Source: Profundicola chukchiensis
GTDB taxonomy: Bacteria; Bacteroidota; Bacteroidia; Flavobacteriales; Weeksellaceae
DNA length: 64,000 bases
Direction of reading: 5' to 3'
Assembly: GCF_029664245.1 (NCBI RefSeq)
Contig: NZ_JANAIE010000002.1
Location: 394,825 to 458,824, forward strand
Position numbers and translations under genes: made by a program. How positions within the stretch are numbered: position 1 is the stretch's first letter; the number at the start of each line of letters is the position of its first letter. Shown here one piece after another: positions 16,401 to 25,151 of this stretch. The notes below the pieces were generated by a model that ran no database searches, was not told the origin of the DNA, and worked only from the letters and a program-made list of their open reading frames with translations.

Positions 16401-17653
16401 AAGAAGTTGTGGAGAAGAATGCAAAGAAAACTCCATGGCAAGAAGACAATACCAAAAAACCTGTTTTGTTTAATATTAAGGATATTCCCGAAACTAGTGA
16501 AACGAGAATCATTACGCATAATGATGAGCTAGATCGTGTTTTGGGAGGTGGAATTGTTTTAGGTTCTGTAATTTTATTGGGTGGAGAACCAGGAATCGGA
16601 AAATCAACCCTATTATTACAAGTTGCTTTAAGCCTTAAACATTTAAAGGTTTTATATGTTTCTGGTGAGGAAAGTGCTTCTCAAATTAAATTACGCGCAG
16701 AGAGAATTGGTATCGAAACAGAAGATTGCTATATCTTAACCGAAACTCAAACACAAAAGATTTTTAAACAAGCCAAAAGCATACAACCTCAGATTTTGAT
16801 TATTGATTCTATTCAAACGCTACAATCTGAATATGTAGAATCTTCGCCAGGCAGTGTTTCTCAAATTAGAGAATGCACTTCTGAACTAATAAAATTTGCA
16901 AAAACAACAAATGTTCCAGTTATTTTGGTAGGACACATCACCAAAGAAGGTTCGATTGCAGGACCTAAAATCTTGGAACACATGGTAGATGTTGTGCTGC
17001 AATTCGAAGGCGAAAGAAATCATTTATATAGATTGCTACGATCGCAAAAAAACAGATTTGGATCCACCGCGGAATTGGGTATTTATGAAATGCAGGGTTC
17101 TGGATTGAGAGAAGTTTCAAATCCCTCTGAAGTATTGATTTCCCCAAAAGACACTCCTCTCAGTGGAAATGCGATTGCAGCTACTTTAGAAGGAATTCGT
17201 CCCATGTTGATTGAGATTCAAGCATTGGTGAGCACAGCGGTATATGGAACACCTCAGCGTTCTACCACAGGATTTGACATTAAGAGATTAAATATGCTAC
17301 TCGCTGTTTTGGAGAAACGAGCTGGTTTTCAGCTTGGATCTAAAGACGTTTTCTTGAACATTACGGGTGGAATTCGGGTAGATGATCCAGCGATTGATTT
17401 GGCGGTTTTATGCGCTATTTTATCATCTTATGAAAATGAGCCTTTACCCGATAATTGTTGCTTTGCCGGAGAAATAGGTTTGAGCGGAGAAGTTCGTCCG
17501 GTGAATAGAATAGAAAAACGAATTATAGAAGCCGAAAAATTGGGTTATGATGTAATTTTTATTTCAAAACATAACAAAGTTAAAACTTCTAATTTTCAGA
17601 TTCGGGTAGAAATGCTAGGAACCGTTGGGGATTTGTATCGAATGCTGTTTTGA
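16298..17653 (+). CDS. radA: DNA repair protein RadA
   Basis: A 451-residue protein of standard RadA/Sms length. It has an N-terminal C4 zinc ribbon (C10, C13, C24, C27), a RecA-like ATPase with Walker A GEPGIGKST (about 96-104), the RadA-specific KNRFG motif (near residue 251), and a Lon-protease-like C-terminal domain (about 275-451, with FAGEIGLSGEVRPV). RadA is a DnaB-like branch-migration helicase that processes recombination intermediates. All key residues are present, so this copy is intact despite the two partial copies upstream. A strong terminator follows. Confidence 0.97.
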   Translation: MAKSKTIYYCQNCGAQHATWMGKCSQCGEWNTIVEEVVEKNAKKTPWQEDNTKKPVLFNIKDIPETSETRIITHNDELDRVLGGGIVLGSVILLGGEPGIGKSTLLLQVALSLKHLKVLYVSGEESASQIKLRAERIGIETEDCYILTETQTQKIFKQAKSIQPQILIIDSIQTLQSEYVESSPGSVSQIRECTSELIKFAKTTNVPVILVGHITKEGSIAGPKILEHMVDVVLQFEGERNHLYRLLRSQKNRFGSTAELGIYEMQGSGLREVSNPSEVLISPKDTPLSGNAIAATLEGIRPMLIEIQALVSTAVYGTPQRSTTGFDIKRLNMLLAVLEKRAGFQLGSKDVFLNITGGIRVDDPAIDLAVLCAILSSYENEPLPDNCCFAGEIGLSGEVRPVNRIEKRIIEAEKLGYDVIFISKHNKVKTSNFQIRVEMLGTVGDLYRMLF

Positions 17654-17748
17654 GTTTTAAATTCTGAATTTATATCAAACAGTTGTAGATGCGAAGCGCA
17701 ATAGGGATAGTAGCAAGTAGCCCACAGCTAAAGCACGCAAACAAAAAG

Positions 17749-17802
17749 AGGCACAAAAGAGTGGAGTCCCTTAGGACAAACTCCTTTTGTGCCTACTTTT
17801 TT
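17749..17802 (+). terminator. Intrinsic terminator downstream of radA
   Basis: A perfect 11-bp stem, aggcacaaaag / cttttgtgcct, with a loop of about 24 bases that can extend the pairing, is followed by acttttttg. It lies about 95 bases beyond radA, in the convergent gap with the hutG-like gene. Confidence 0.75.
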
Positions 17803-17855
17803 GTAAGTGATTTTGCGAGGACTACTGCGGATAGCCCGCAATTGCCCTAATTATA

Positions 17856-18800
17856 TTATAAATTATGCACCATTTCTGACACCATATGTGCCGCCAAACG
17901 GGCCGTTCTATTGTCGATATCGTATTCTGGGTTATACTCGGCAACATCCATTAACCTCACCTTATTTGACCCAAGAATATGTTTTAGAATTCCTTTCACT
18001 TGGAAAGCATTTAGTCCATTAGCCGCTGGAGCACTAACACCAGGTGCATAGGCTGCATCGAACACATCCATGTCCAAGCTCAGATATATAGCATCTACTT
18101 TCTCTAAGAAAGCATCGATAGCAATCGACCATGCACGTCTATCTTCGTGAATTTGATCTGCTAAAACATAATGTGCACCTAGTTTCTCTGCTCTTTCGAA
18201 AATTGCTTTTGTATTAGCCGTTTTCTGAACTCCTAGACACATATAATTGAACTCTCTATTATTCTTTTCACAGAATTGAGACATCTCGTAAAAACCTGTC
18301 CCTGAATTGGTATCTGGATGCGGTAAACGCAAATCAAAATGCGCATCAATGTTAATGATTCCTATCTTTTTGTATTTATCACTAAGCGCCAAAAAGTTAC
18401 CATATGCCACTTCATGACCTCCTCCTAAAACTAGTGGATAGGTTTTTTTAGCGATTAAATTTTTAAGAATTTGCACTTGCTCATCGCGTGCTTCTTCTAA
18501 ATTATTACCTACACATACCACGTTTCCGTAATCGTATAAAGCGTTAACATCTGAATCTTGCTGCGGCAAAATAGATAGCATTTTTCTAATGGCATCTGGC
18601 GCCTTGGCTGCTCCTACTCTACCTTTATTTCTTCTAACACCTTCGTCTGAAGCAAATCCTAAAAAGACAACGGATTTTTCTAAATAAGCTTGATGCTCTT
18701 TAGGGAATTCCTTGACAAGTTGATGCCATCTTTTTCCAAGCATTCCATCTTCTACATCCACACGACCGTGCCAATGCGATTTATCGAAAGGTTTAATCAT
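17856..18800 (-). CDS. hutG: Formimidoylglutamase (arginase/ureohydrolase family)
   Basis: A 314-residue member of the ureohydrolase family. The binuclear manganese site is complete: H129 in GGGHE, D152-x-H154-x-D156 in IDAHFD, and the SLDMDVFDAAYAPG motif near residue 241. The sequence around the last motif (AYAPGVSAPAANGL) and the long N-terminus fit the formimidoylglutamase branch (N-formimidoyl-L-glutamate to glutamate and formamide, last step of histidine degradation). Arginase or agmatinase activity cannot be excluded, because no other hut gene lies nearby. It is monocistronic, with its own promoter box. Confidence 0.8.
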   Translation of the reverse strand: MIKPFDKSHWHGRVDVEDGMLGKRWHQLVKEFPKEHQAYLEKSVVFLGFASDEGVRRNKGRVGAAKAPDAIRKMLSILPQQDSDVNALYDYGNVVCVGNNLEEARDEQVQILKNLIAKKTYPLVLGGGHEVAYGNFLALSDKYKKIGIINIDAHFDLRLPHPDTNSGTGFYEMSQFCEKNNREFNYMCLGVQKTANTKAIFERAEKLGAHYVLADQIHEDRRAWSIAIDAFLEKVDAIYLSLDMDVFDAAYAPGVSAPAANGLNAFQVKGILKHILGSNKVRLMDVAEYNPEYDIDNRTARLAAHMVSEMVHNL

Positions 18801-18818
18801 AGTTTTCTAATTTTAGCC

Positions 18819-18826
18819 CAAATTTA
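18819..18826 (-). promoter_or_regulatory. -7 promoter box of the hutG-like gene
   Basis: Minus-strand TAAATTTG matches TAnnTTTG and lies 18 bases before the start codon. Confidence 0.5.
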
Positions 18827-18881
18827 ACGAAATGCTTTGTATTTTAAACACAATTCTAAGAAGTGTTGTGTAAATTAAATA

Positions 18882-19034
18882 TTAAGCATTATCACGTGGC
18901 TGGTGTTTTTCTTTTCTTTGCTCTACCTGTGGATTCACTTGTTTTCCATCGGTAGCTTTCTCGTTGATTGCCTTTTCTTCTAGGCTTTTGTTTACTTTTC
19001 TTTGTTCTGGGTTAACGTTCTTATCCTTATTCAT
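18882..19034 (-). CDS. Small highly charged hypothetical protein (50 aa)
   Basis: The ATG at 19034 opens a 50-residue frame, MNKDKNVNPEQRKVNKSLEE..., ending ...KHQPRDNA. It is almost free of hydrophobic residues. It has an internal near-repeat (NVNPEQRKVNK and QVNPQVEQRKEK), is very hydrophilic and is probably disordered. Such compositions occur in small stress or hydrophilin-like proteins of Flavobacteria, but no family is recognised. A clear ATG and the internal repeat argue for a real gene. It sits alone between the hutG-like gene and a secreted-protein gene. Confidence 0.5.
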   Translation of the reverse strand: MNKDKNVNPEQRKVNKSLEEKAINEKATDGKQVNPQVEQRKEKHQPRDNA

Positions 19035-19188
19035 AATAATATATTTAACCTAAAGATCTCAACAACTGTTCCGAGATAATTTACTGTGCATGAATGCTTA
19101 ACTCTAAGCAGTAAATGAAATTTATCATATTTATAGAAAACCTGATGGTATATAGTTTGAATCTTTTTATACAAAAAATTATATACCT

Positions 19189-19755
19189 ATGAGAAATTTT
19201 AAATTATTGACCTTATTTGCGATTATGTTTAGTTTGTTAGTAAGATGTACTACTGATGATGAAGGAAATCCTGCGGTTCAATCTCCGATTGATATCCCGA
19301 CAAAGATTAACAACATCGAAATTCCTTTTGCGACTATAGATGGAACAACTTTGCCTGGCCCTATCAACATTAGACTTAATGTTGATTTTGATGAAGCCAT
19401 TGGTGATGCAGTGCCAGGTTTAGGCTTGAACAATGTAGCATCGGCTGAGTTAGTTGACTTTTATGTAGAATTAGATGATAGTTCTTTTGTTGGAGATTTA
19501 ACAGCTATTGAGGACATGGACATCTATGTAAAAGCTAACGGACCAGATTTGGAAGAAATTAAAGTTGCTGAAGTTAGAGGCAACACCGCAGCAGATAGAA
19601 TTAATTTTGAGGTGGTTTCTAATGAGGATCTAATCGATTATTTTAAGGCGGATGATTTATATTTAGTATTAAGAGATATTAAAGCTGGTGATAGTTCTTT
19701 AACAACTTTCACCATTAGTGCCACGCCAGTATGGAAAGCTAGTTTCCAGTTATAG
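19189..19755 (+). CDS. Exported hypothetical protein, possible lipoprotein
   Basis: A 188-residue protein with a hydrophobic N-terminus (KLLTLFAIMFSLLV) followed by RCTTDDEGN. The CTTDDE part looks like a Bacteroidetes lipoprotein start, but arginine at the -1 position of the lipobox is abnormal. Lipidation at C20 is therefore doubtful and plain secretion or anchoring is possible. The rest is beta-rich and acidic, without cysteines, and resembles an Ig-like or beta-sandwich fold (AELVDFYVELDD, DMDIYVKANGPDLEEIKVAE). Function is unknown. It is a single gene, closed by a strong terminator. Confidence 0.65.
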   Translation: MRNFKLLTLFAIMFSLLVRCTTDDEGNPAVQSPIDIPTKINNIEIPFATIDGTTLPGPINIRLNVDFDEAIGDAVPGLGLNNVASAELVDFYVELDDSSFVGDLTAIEDMDIYVKANGPDLEEIKVAEVRGNTAADRINFEVVSNEDLIDYFKADDLYLVLRDIKAGDSSLTTFTISATPVWKASFQL

Positions 19756-19774
19756 AATTTTTGTTTTTAGAAAT

Positions 19775-19806
19775 GAAAAGCCGACGTTTTCTGACGTCGG
19801 CTTTTC
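19775..19806. terminator. Bidirectional intrinsic terminator
   Basis: A perfect 13-bp stem, gaaaagccgacgt / acgtcggcttttc, with a 6-base loop separates the exported-protein gene (+) from mnmA (-). The A-rich and T-rich ends of the stem let it work in both directions. Confidence 0.9.
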
Positions 19807-19826
19807 AATTTTAAATCTATTTTTCA

Positions 19827-21020
19827 TTACTGAATCACACCTGATCCAATCAATTCTTCTCCATCATACCAAGCAACAAATTGCCCCGAAGTGATGGCAC
19901 TTGGCGCTTCGTCGAACTCCACATACAATCCATTATCGAATTGATGTAAAGTTGCTTTTCTCAAAGGCTGACGATAACGAATTCTCGCCATATACTCTTT
20001 GGTTTCACCTGGTTTTAATGCCAAATCTTCTCTCACCCAATGCAATTCTGCATTAGATACAAATAACGCTTTCTTGAACAAGCCTGGATGATCTGCGCCT
20101 TGACCTGCGTAGATTATATTCTTTTCAACGTCAGTAGAAATCACAAATAATGGTTCTACCATACCGCCAACGCCTAAACCTTTTCTTTGTCCAACCGTAA
20201 AGAAATGAGCTCCATTATGTTTTCCAACGATTTTGCCGTCATTCGCATCATAAGTATAATCCTTAGCAAGGAAAGCTAATCTTTCTTTTTCAGTTTCGAA
20301 CTCAGTTTTTTGTGGTAAACCTTGATAGAAATCTTTTTTAATTTCTATGATAACACCATCTTTCGGTTTTAATTGCTGTTGTAGAAAGTCAGGTAAACTC
20401 ACTTTTCCGATAAAGCATAAACCTTGTGAATCTTTTTTATCTGCTGTAACTAATTCTTGCTCTTTGGCAATTTTTCTCACTTCAGATTTATCTAAATGCC
20501 CAATTGGGAACAAAGCTTTTGAAAGTTGCTCTTGACTTAATTGACACAAGAAATAAGACTGATCTTTATTTTTATCGTGCCCAGCCAAAAGTTGATAAAT
20601 TTCTTTACCATCTTTTTCAATAATTCCTTTTTGGCAATAATGTCCTGTAGCTACATAATCAGCCCCAAGTTCTAAGGCTGTTTTTAAGAAAATATCGAAC
20701 TTGATTTCACGATTACACAAAACATCAGGGTTTGGAGTTCTACCAATCTGATATTCGTTGAACATATAATCAACGATTCGTTCTTTATAAATCTCGCTTA
20801 AATCAATTACCTGAAATGGAATTCCTAGTTTTTCTGCTACCAACAAAGCATCTGCACTATCCTCAATCCATGGACATTCATCATCTAAGATCACTGATGA
20901 ATCATTCCAATTTCTCATGAATAGTCCGATCACATCATAACCTTGCTGCTGCAATAAATATGCGGATACACTACTATCTACACCTCCCGAAAGTCCTATG
21001 ACTACTTTTTTACCTTTCAC
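19827..21020 (-). CDS. mnmA: tRNA-specific 2-thiouridylase MnmA
   Basis: MnmA adds sulfur to U34 of tRNAs for Lys, Glu and Gln. The PP-loop SGGVDSS lies near residues 11-17. The two catalytic cysteines are in PDVLCNRE (about C102) and SQGLCFIG (about C202), and the C-terminal domain is complete ([29 protein letters not shown]). I place the start at GTG 21020 ([13 protein letters not shown]), which matches the usual short N-terminus. A TTG at 21035 would begin only four bases from the -7 box. Length is then 397 residues, normal for the family. Confidence 0.93.
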   Translation of the reverse strand: MKGKKVVIGLSGGVDSSVSAYLLQQQGYDVIGLFMRNWNDSSVILDDECPWIEDSADALLVAEKLGIPFQVIDLSEIYKERIVDYMFNEYQIGRTPNPDVLCNREIKFDIFLKTALELGADYVATGHYCQKGIIEKDGKEIYQLLAGHDKNKDQSYFLCQLSQEQLSKALFPIGHLDKSEVRKIAKEQELVTADKKDSQGLCFIGKVSLPDFLQQQLKPKDGVIIEIKKDFYQGLPQKTEFETEKERLAFLAKDYTYDANDGKIVGKHNGAHFFTVGQRKGLGVGGMVEPLFVISTDVEKNIIYAGQGADHPGLFKKALFVSNAELHWVREDLALKPGETKEYMARIRYRQPLRKATLHQFDNGLYVEFDEAPSAITSGQFVAWYDGEELIGSGVIQ

Positions 21021-21039
21021 CGCTTTTAAATTCAAGTTG

Positions 21040-21047
21040 CAAAGTTA
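21040..21047 (-). promoter_or_regulatory. -7 promoter box of mnmA
   Basis: Minus-strand TAACTTTG matches TAnnTTTG and lies 19 bases before the preferred GTG start. Its position argues against the upstream TTG start. Confidence 0.5.
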
Positions 21048-21096
21048 CGGCTTTATTAGTTTTAATGACAAAATCCCCTTTTTTTTTAGGATTTAT

Positions 21097-21966
21097 TTAA
21101 TGAATATTCAAGGATTTGTGAGTGCGACGAATCGCTTCTTGATTTTTATATTCTATCCAATCATTTCCTTTTAACTTTCGCATCACACTATCATAATGTC
21201 GCATGAGTATAACATTATATAAAGCTTCGGCTAAATGATTAGGTCTCTTGGCGATTGACCTTAAACTCATAGAAAAACCTGGCGTTATGTATTTCATATA
21301 ATGCCAATACGCTTCTGGCATATAGAGCATTTCGCCATGAGAAAGTGTAGTTTTATAAGGCTTAAGATTCTTTAATGCTGGAAATTTCTCAAAATCTGGA
21401 TGATCGAAATCTATGTCCTCGCGACAAATTACAGAATGTGGAATTTTATACATGAATTTTGATTGACTCGGCGGAACCAAAATACATTCCTTTTCGCCGT
21501 GAAAGTGAAAATGAAAAATATTAGCCAAATCAATGTCATAATGCATAAACACATTACTACCAGCTCCTCCAAAAAATAACATTGGCAAGCCTTTCATTAT
21601 TTTCAATCCTAATTCTGGATATTTATAATCTTGCTGAAGTTGCGGAACTTCCTTCATTAAATTATACAGGAAAATACGCAAATCGGTAGGTTCTGATTTC
21701 AATAAATCGACATAGTCAACTAAACTCATTTTGGCTTTTGGCTCATTGAAACCATCTTCTGCTTTTACAGGTTCGCTATTATATAAAGGAACAATTCTTT
21801 CACCCGCAATTTCTTTGATGTAGTCTAGATTCCACTTAGCATAAGCAGGCCAATCTTTTGTTATGTTCTTAATAACAACTGGCTTTTGAGGTTTATAATA
21901 ATTTTCTATAAACCCCTGCTTATCAATAGAATCAATTCTATCTATAGACTTAAAATCAAACTGCAT
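21097..21966 (-). CDS. Cupin-like (JmjC-type, Cupin_8) 2-oxoglutarate/Fe(II) oxygenase family protein
   Basis: A 289-residue protein of the cupin_8/JmjC-like family. The likely iron ligands are H142 and D144 in FMHYDID and H222 in YWHYMKY. Lysines and aromatic residues suited to 2-oxoglutarate binding lie between them (FHFHFHGEKECILVPP). Characterised relatives hydroxylate proteins or ribosomal components; the target here is unknown. The DWPAYAKW segment near residue 38 is also common in this family. It is monocistronic, between mnmA and a DtxR-family regulator gene, with a promoter box close to its start. Confidence 0.8.
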   Translation of the reverse strand: MQFDFKSIDRIDSIDKQGFIENYYKPQKPVVIKNITKDWPAYAKWNLDYIKEIAGERIVPLYNSEPVKAEDGFNEPKAKMSLVDYVDLLKSEPTDLRIFLYNLMKEVPQLQQDYKYPELGLKIMKGLPMLFFGGAGSNVFMHYDIDLANIFHFHFHGEKECILVPPSQSKFMYKIPHSVICREDIDFDHPDFEKFPALKNLKPYKTTLSHGEMLYMPEAYWHYMKYITPGFSMSLRSIAKRPNHLAEALYNVILMRHYDSVMRKLKGNDWIEYKNQEAIRRTHKSLNIH

Positions 21967-21983
21967 TTTCGTGAATTAACCCA

Positions 21984-21991
21984 CAAATTTA
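21984..21991 (-). promoter_or_regulatory. -7 promoter box of the cupin-like gene
   Basis: Minus-strand TAAATTTG matches TAnnTTTG and lies 17 bases before the ATG. Confidence 0.5.
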
Positions 21992-22060
21992 CATTAATTT
22001 AATATGTATGAATAGAACTTTATGATTTGATTTGGTTCTTTTAAGAAATCATAAAGATAT

Positions 22061-22089
22061 TTTTGAGTTAAGTTAGAGGTCTATATTTG
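22061..22089 (+). promoter_or_regulatory. Promoter of the DtxR-family regulator gene (-33 TTG and -7 box)
   Basis: TTTTG at 22061-22065 and TATATTTG at 22082-22089 are 16 bases apart, close to Bacteroidetes spacing. They give a leader of about 37 bases. A second, weaker box, TATCTTTA, lies at 22121, just before the ATG. Confidence 0.5.
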
Positions 22090-22132
22090 GTTTCATTCTT
22101 CAAAAACGAGACACATTAATTATCTTTACCAC

Positions 22133-22789
22133 ATGAAATCCCTGACAGAAGAAAACTATCTAAAAGCCTTGTTTATGCTTTCCCAGAAAAGCCCAGATGT
22201 TTCTGTGAATGAATTAAGCAAAGAATTGGATATTACGATGCCCACTGTAACGGCCATGATGAAGCGATTTGCTAAGAAAAATTGGGTGATTTATGAAAGC
22301 TATAAACCTATTAGACTTTCTGAAGAAGGAGCTAAGGAGGCGGCCTTAATCGTTAGAAAACATCGTTTAACCGAAATGTTTTTAGTGGATGTGATGGACT
22401 TTGGCTGGGCAGATGTACACGAAGTAGCAGAGCAAATTGAACACATAGAATCACCTATGTTTTTTGATAAAATGGATAAAATGCTCAACTATCCAAAGGT
22501 AGATCCACATGGCTCGCCTATACCTGATAAACATGGAAATACAATTGAATTAAATTACAGCAAACTTTCGGATTGCAAAGCGGGAGACATTGTTATTTTT
22601 AGAGCTGTTGAGAATTCAACTGATGATTTTTTAACCTTTTTAAATGATAGAAATCTAGCTTTACAAACTAAACTTCATATCAAATCTGTTGAATCATTTG
22701 ATAATAGTATGTTGGTTGAATATAATGATAGAACCTACACCTTTAGCAAAAAAGCTTGTGAAATGATGTTAGTTGAAAAGACATCTTAA
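22133..22789 (+). CDS. DtxR/MntR-family metal-dependent transcriptional repressor
   Basis: A 218-residue protein. The N-terminal winged helix-turn-helix (about 1-65: TEENYLKALFML, VSVNELSKELDITMPTVTAMMKRF) is followed by the metal-binding dimerisation domain (about 66-145, with RKHRLTEMFLVDVM, HEVAEQIEHIES and DPHGSPIP). A C-terminal SH3/FeoA-like domain completes it. The layout is that of full-length DtxR-type iron or manganese regulators. It should repress metal-uptake genes when the metal is plentiful. No transporter lies beside it, so its targets are elsewhere. Iron versus manganese specificity was not determined. Confidence 0.88.
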   Translation: MKSLTEENYLKALFMLSQKSPDVSVNELSKELDITMPTVTAMMKRFAKKNWVIYESYKPIRLSEEGAKEAALIVRKHRLTEMFLVDVMDFGWADVHEVAEQIEHIESPMFFDKMDKMLNYPKVDPHGSPIPDKHGNTIELNYSKLSDCKAGDIVIFRAVENSTDDFLTFLNDRNLALQTKLHIKSVESFDNSMLVEYNDRTYTFSKKACEMMLVEKTS

Positions 22790-22811
22790 AATTTAAAATA
22801 TTAGATAAAGA

Positions 22812-22850
22812 AAAGCGGGAACTTCGAAATGAAATTCCCGCTTTGTTTGT
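22812..22850. terminator. Intrinsic terminator between the regulator gene and the convergent unknown gene
   Basis: The 10-bp stem aaagcgggaa / ttcccgcttt has a 13-base loop and is followed by a T-rich stretch. It closes the convergent gap. Confidence 0.75.
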
Positions 22851-22868
22851 TTATAAAAATAGGTATGA

Positions 22869-24311
22869 TTAAAGAATAAATTTACATTTTTCTTCATCGT
22901 AACCGAACATTCCTTTATCTTTAATAATCGCTGCAACATCTCCTGGCAAGCTTCCTTCCCATCCTGTTTCACAATTATTAATTTGTTTAAGAATCTTTCT
23001 TGAATGAATCTTTAAATTTTCTGGATTATAATCTTCTATATCTTGAATCTTATCATTTAGTTTAAAGAATTTATATAAATCCTTAAGATTATCACTAACC
23101 TTCAGATTTTGAGCAGTTAACAATACTCCTTCTTCCTTATCTTGATAAGGATATAAATATACTTTTACGTTACGTTTGAATAATTTACCGAAGGCCTCCA
23201 TAATTCCTCCACTCAAATCAGAATAATATTCTTCTTTAAATACAGCTAATAAATTATTGACACCCATAGCAAGTCCAATTTGGGTTCTATTTCTCGTGTA
23301 TTCAGAGAAATAATCCACAAGCTTATAATATTCTTGATAATTAGAAATCAATACATTATAACCTAATTTACATAAAATATCAGCTCTGTTTAAAAAGTCT
23401 CTTTCATCAATTTCACCTTCTTGTCTAAGGTTGGTCAATGTAATCTCAAATAAGACTTGTAAATTCTCATCTGTAATTTGAGGATGATCTTTTCTAAACA
23501 TATCCAAACCGCTATGTAACATATCGATATTAACATTGGTTACCGGTCTGAAACTTCCGCGCATCGCGAAAATATTCTTTTTATATAGTAAATCTGCTGG
23601 CAAAATATTATATCCATCAGGCCCAAACATTACCGCTTCCGTCATTTCATTTCTCAACAAGTGTAAACTCATCAAGCGATTGTCTACATAACGGAATCTA
23701 GGACCAGAAAAGTTGATCATATCAATCTCCAACTGATCTTTATCTAAAGTATCATACAAGGAAACGACTAATTCTCTTGGATTGTCGGTGTGATGATAAG
23801 CTCCATAAATTAAATTTACCCCTAAAACACCTAAAGTTTCTTGTTGTAATTGCGCCGAGTTTTCTTTAAATCTAACATGAAGAACTATATTATTATAACC
23901 CTCGTTTGGAGCCGCTTGGAATCTAAGCCCAACCCATCCATGACCTTTATACTTTTTAGCATAGTCGATGGTTGTCACTGTATTAGCATAACTAAAGAAG
24001 CTTTTACCAGCATGTTGTTCTTTATCTAAACGTTCTTCCATAAGACCAATCTCATGGTCTAACATTTTGTTTAGACGATCCTCTGTTACATATCTCCCAT
24101 CGTACTCTTTACCATAAATAGCATCACTAAAATCTTTATCATAAGCAGACATTGCTTTTGCAAGCGTACCAGATGCTCCACCTGCACGATAAAAGAACCT
24201 AACAGTTTCTTGTCCAGCACCAATTTCCGCAAAGGTACCATAGATGTTGCGGTCTAAATTAATTTTCAGGGCTTTTTGCTTTGGAGTTAGCTCTCTAAGA
24301 ATTTGAGACAT
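22869..24311 (-). CDS. Conserved Bacteroidetes protein of unknown function (480 aa)
   Basis: The ATG at 24311 (MSQILRELTPKQKALKINLD...) is preferred to a start 39 bases upstream that would overlap the divergent promoter region. The protein is soluble, without signal peptide or membrane segment. Conserved-looking stretches are YGTFAEIGAGQETVRFFYRA, GASGTLAKAMSAYDKDFSDA, a repeated AMGVNN-type segment, and GGIMEAFGKLFKRNVKVYLY. I recall near-identical proteins across Flavobacteria, but no reliable function. Some annotations call them adenylyltransferase or TonB receptor, which nothing in the sequence supports. It is divergent from an MBL-fold hydrolase gene across a 43-base gap, and co-regulation of the pair is plausible. 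Confidence 0.75.
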   Translation of the reverse strand: MSQILRELTPKQKALKINLDRNIYGTFAEIGAGQETVRFFYRAGGASGTLAKAMSAYDKDFSDAIYGKEYDGRYVTEDRLNKMLDHEIGLMEERLDKEQHAGKSFFSYANTVTTIDYAKKYKGHGWVGLRFQAAPNEGYNNIVLHVRFKENSAQLQQETLGVLGVNLIYGAYHHTDNPRELVVSLYDTLDKDQLEIDMINFSGPRFRYVDNRLMSLHLLRNEMTEAVMFGPDGYNILPADLLYKKNIFAMRGSFRPVTNVNIDMLHSGLDMFRKDHPQITDENLQVLFEITLTNLRQEGEIDERDFLNRADILCKLGYNVLISNYQEYYKLVDYFSEYTRNRTQIGLAMGVNNLLAVFKEEYYSDLSGGIMEAFGKLFKRNVKVYLYPYQDKEEGVLLTAQNLKVSDNLKDLYKFFKLNDKIQDIEDYNPENLKIHSRKILKQINNCETGWEGSLPGDVAAIIKDKGMFGYDEEKCKFIL

Positions 24312-24336
24312 AGCTTTTCTAGAATGAATTATATTG

Positions 24337-24348
24337 GGTAAATTTACC
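24337..24348. promoter_or_regulatory. Palindromic divergent promoter element
   Basis: The perfect 12-base palindrome GGTAAATTTACC lies in the 43-base gap between two divergent genes. On both strands it reads TAAATTTAC, close to the TAnnTTTG -7 box, so one palindrome may supply overlapping -7 elements for both genes. It could instead be an operator. Confidence 0.4.
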
Positions 24349-24354
24349 AAAATT

Positions 24355-25137
24355 ATGTCGGATAATTCGAATCAGTTTATATTTTTAGGAACAGGAACTT
24401 CACAAGGCGTTCCCGTAATCGGCTGCACAGATCCCGTTTGTCTCTCTAACGACCCGAGGGACAAAAGGTTACGAGCTTCGGCTATGGTGATATATAAAGG
24501 CATGCATATTTTGATAGATTGCGGCCCTGATTTTAGACAACAAATGTTACGAGAAAACTTGAGCGATGTTGATGCAATTTTAATTTCGCATGAACATAAT
24601 GATCACATTATTGGTTTAGATGATGTGCGTCCGCTTAATTTTAAAATGAAAAAAGACATGCCAATATATGGTATGCCTCGTGTTTTAAACGACATTAAAT
24701 ATAGATTTCCATATGTTTTTTCGGCTGTAAAATATCCTGGGACTCCATCTATTGAATTAAGACCTATTACCGATGATAAGTTTAATATTAATGGTGTCGA
24801 AATTACTCCATTACCCGTTAAACACGGCAACTTAGATATTTATGGTTATCGTATTGGGAATATGGCATACTTAACCGATATAAGCGAGATTCCAGACGAA
24901 ACCATGAAATTATTAGAAGGCTTAGACATTCTGATAATTGATGCGCTAAGAAAGGAATATAGCCATCATTCTCATCTCATTTTGGATGAGTCAATCGATT
25001 ATGCTAAAAGGATAAAAGCAAAAAAAACCTATTTCACACATATTAGTTATGAAATGGGTTTTTATGAAGAAGTGGAAAAAGAATTACCACCTCATATGCA
25101 TTTAGGCTATGACGGTTTAAAGTTGAATTTTAGTTAA
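24355..25137 (+). CDS. MBL-fold metallo-hydrolase (PhnP-like cyclic phosphodiesterase family)
   Basis: The start is ATG 24355; an in-frame TTG 21 bases upstream lies in the promoter palindrome. The 260-residue protein has the metallo-beta-lactamase motif H79-x-H81-x-D83-H84 (SHEHNDH) and a further ligand in the VKHGNL and LTDISEIP segments. It also has the GTGTSQGVPVIGC N-terminus with following cysteines (C24, C29), typical of PhnP-like phosphodiesterases. These hydrolyse cyclic phosphates or related phosphodiesters. No phosphonate genes are nearby, so a phosphonate role is not implied. The 3' end is 14 bases from the convergent PUR-like gene. Confidence 0.85.
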   Translation: MSDNSNQFIFLGTGTSQGVPVIGCTDPVCLSNDPRDKRLRASAMVIYKGMHILIDCGPDFRQQMLRENLSDVDAILISHEHNDHIIGLDDVRPLNFKMKKDMPIYGMPRVLNDIKYRFPYVFSAVKYPGTPSIELRPITDDKFNINGVEITPLPVKHGNLDIYGYRIGNMAYLTDISEIPDETMKLLEGLDILIIDALRKEYSHHSHLILDESIDYAKRIKAKKTYFTHISYEMGFYEEVEKELPPHMHLGYDGLKLNFS

Positions 25138-25151
25138 GATTAAAATTCAGT

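Noticed and set aside
17807..18022. Rightward frame at the end of the hutG-like gene
   Set aside because: It lies antisense to the conserved C-terminus of the ureohydrolase, with no independent support.
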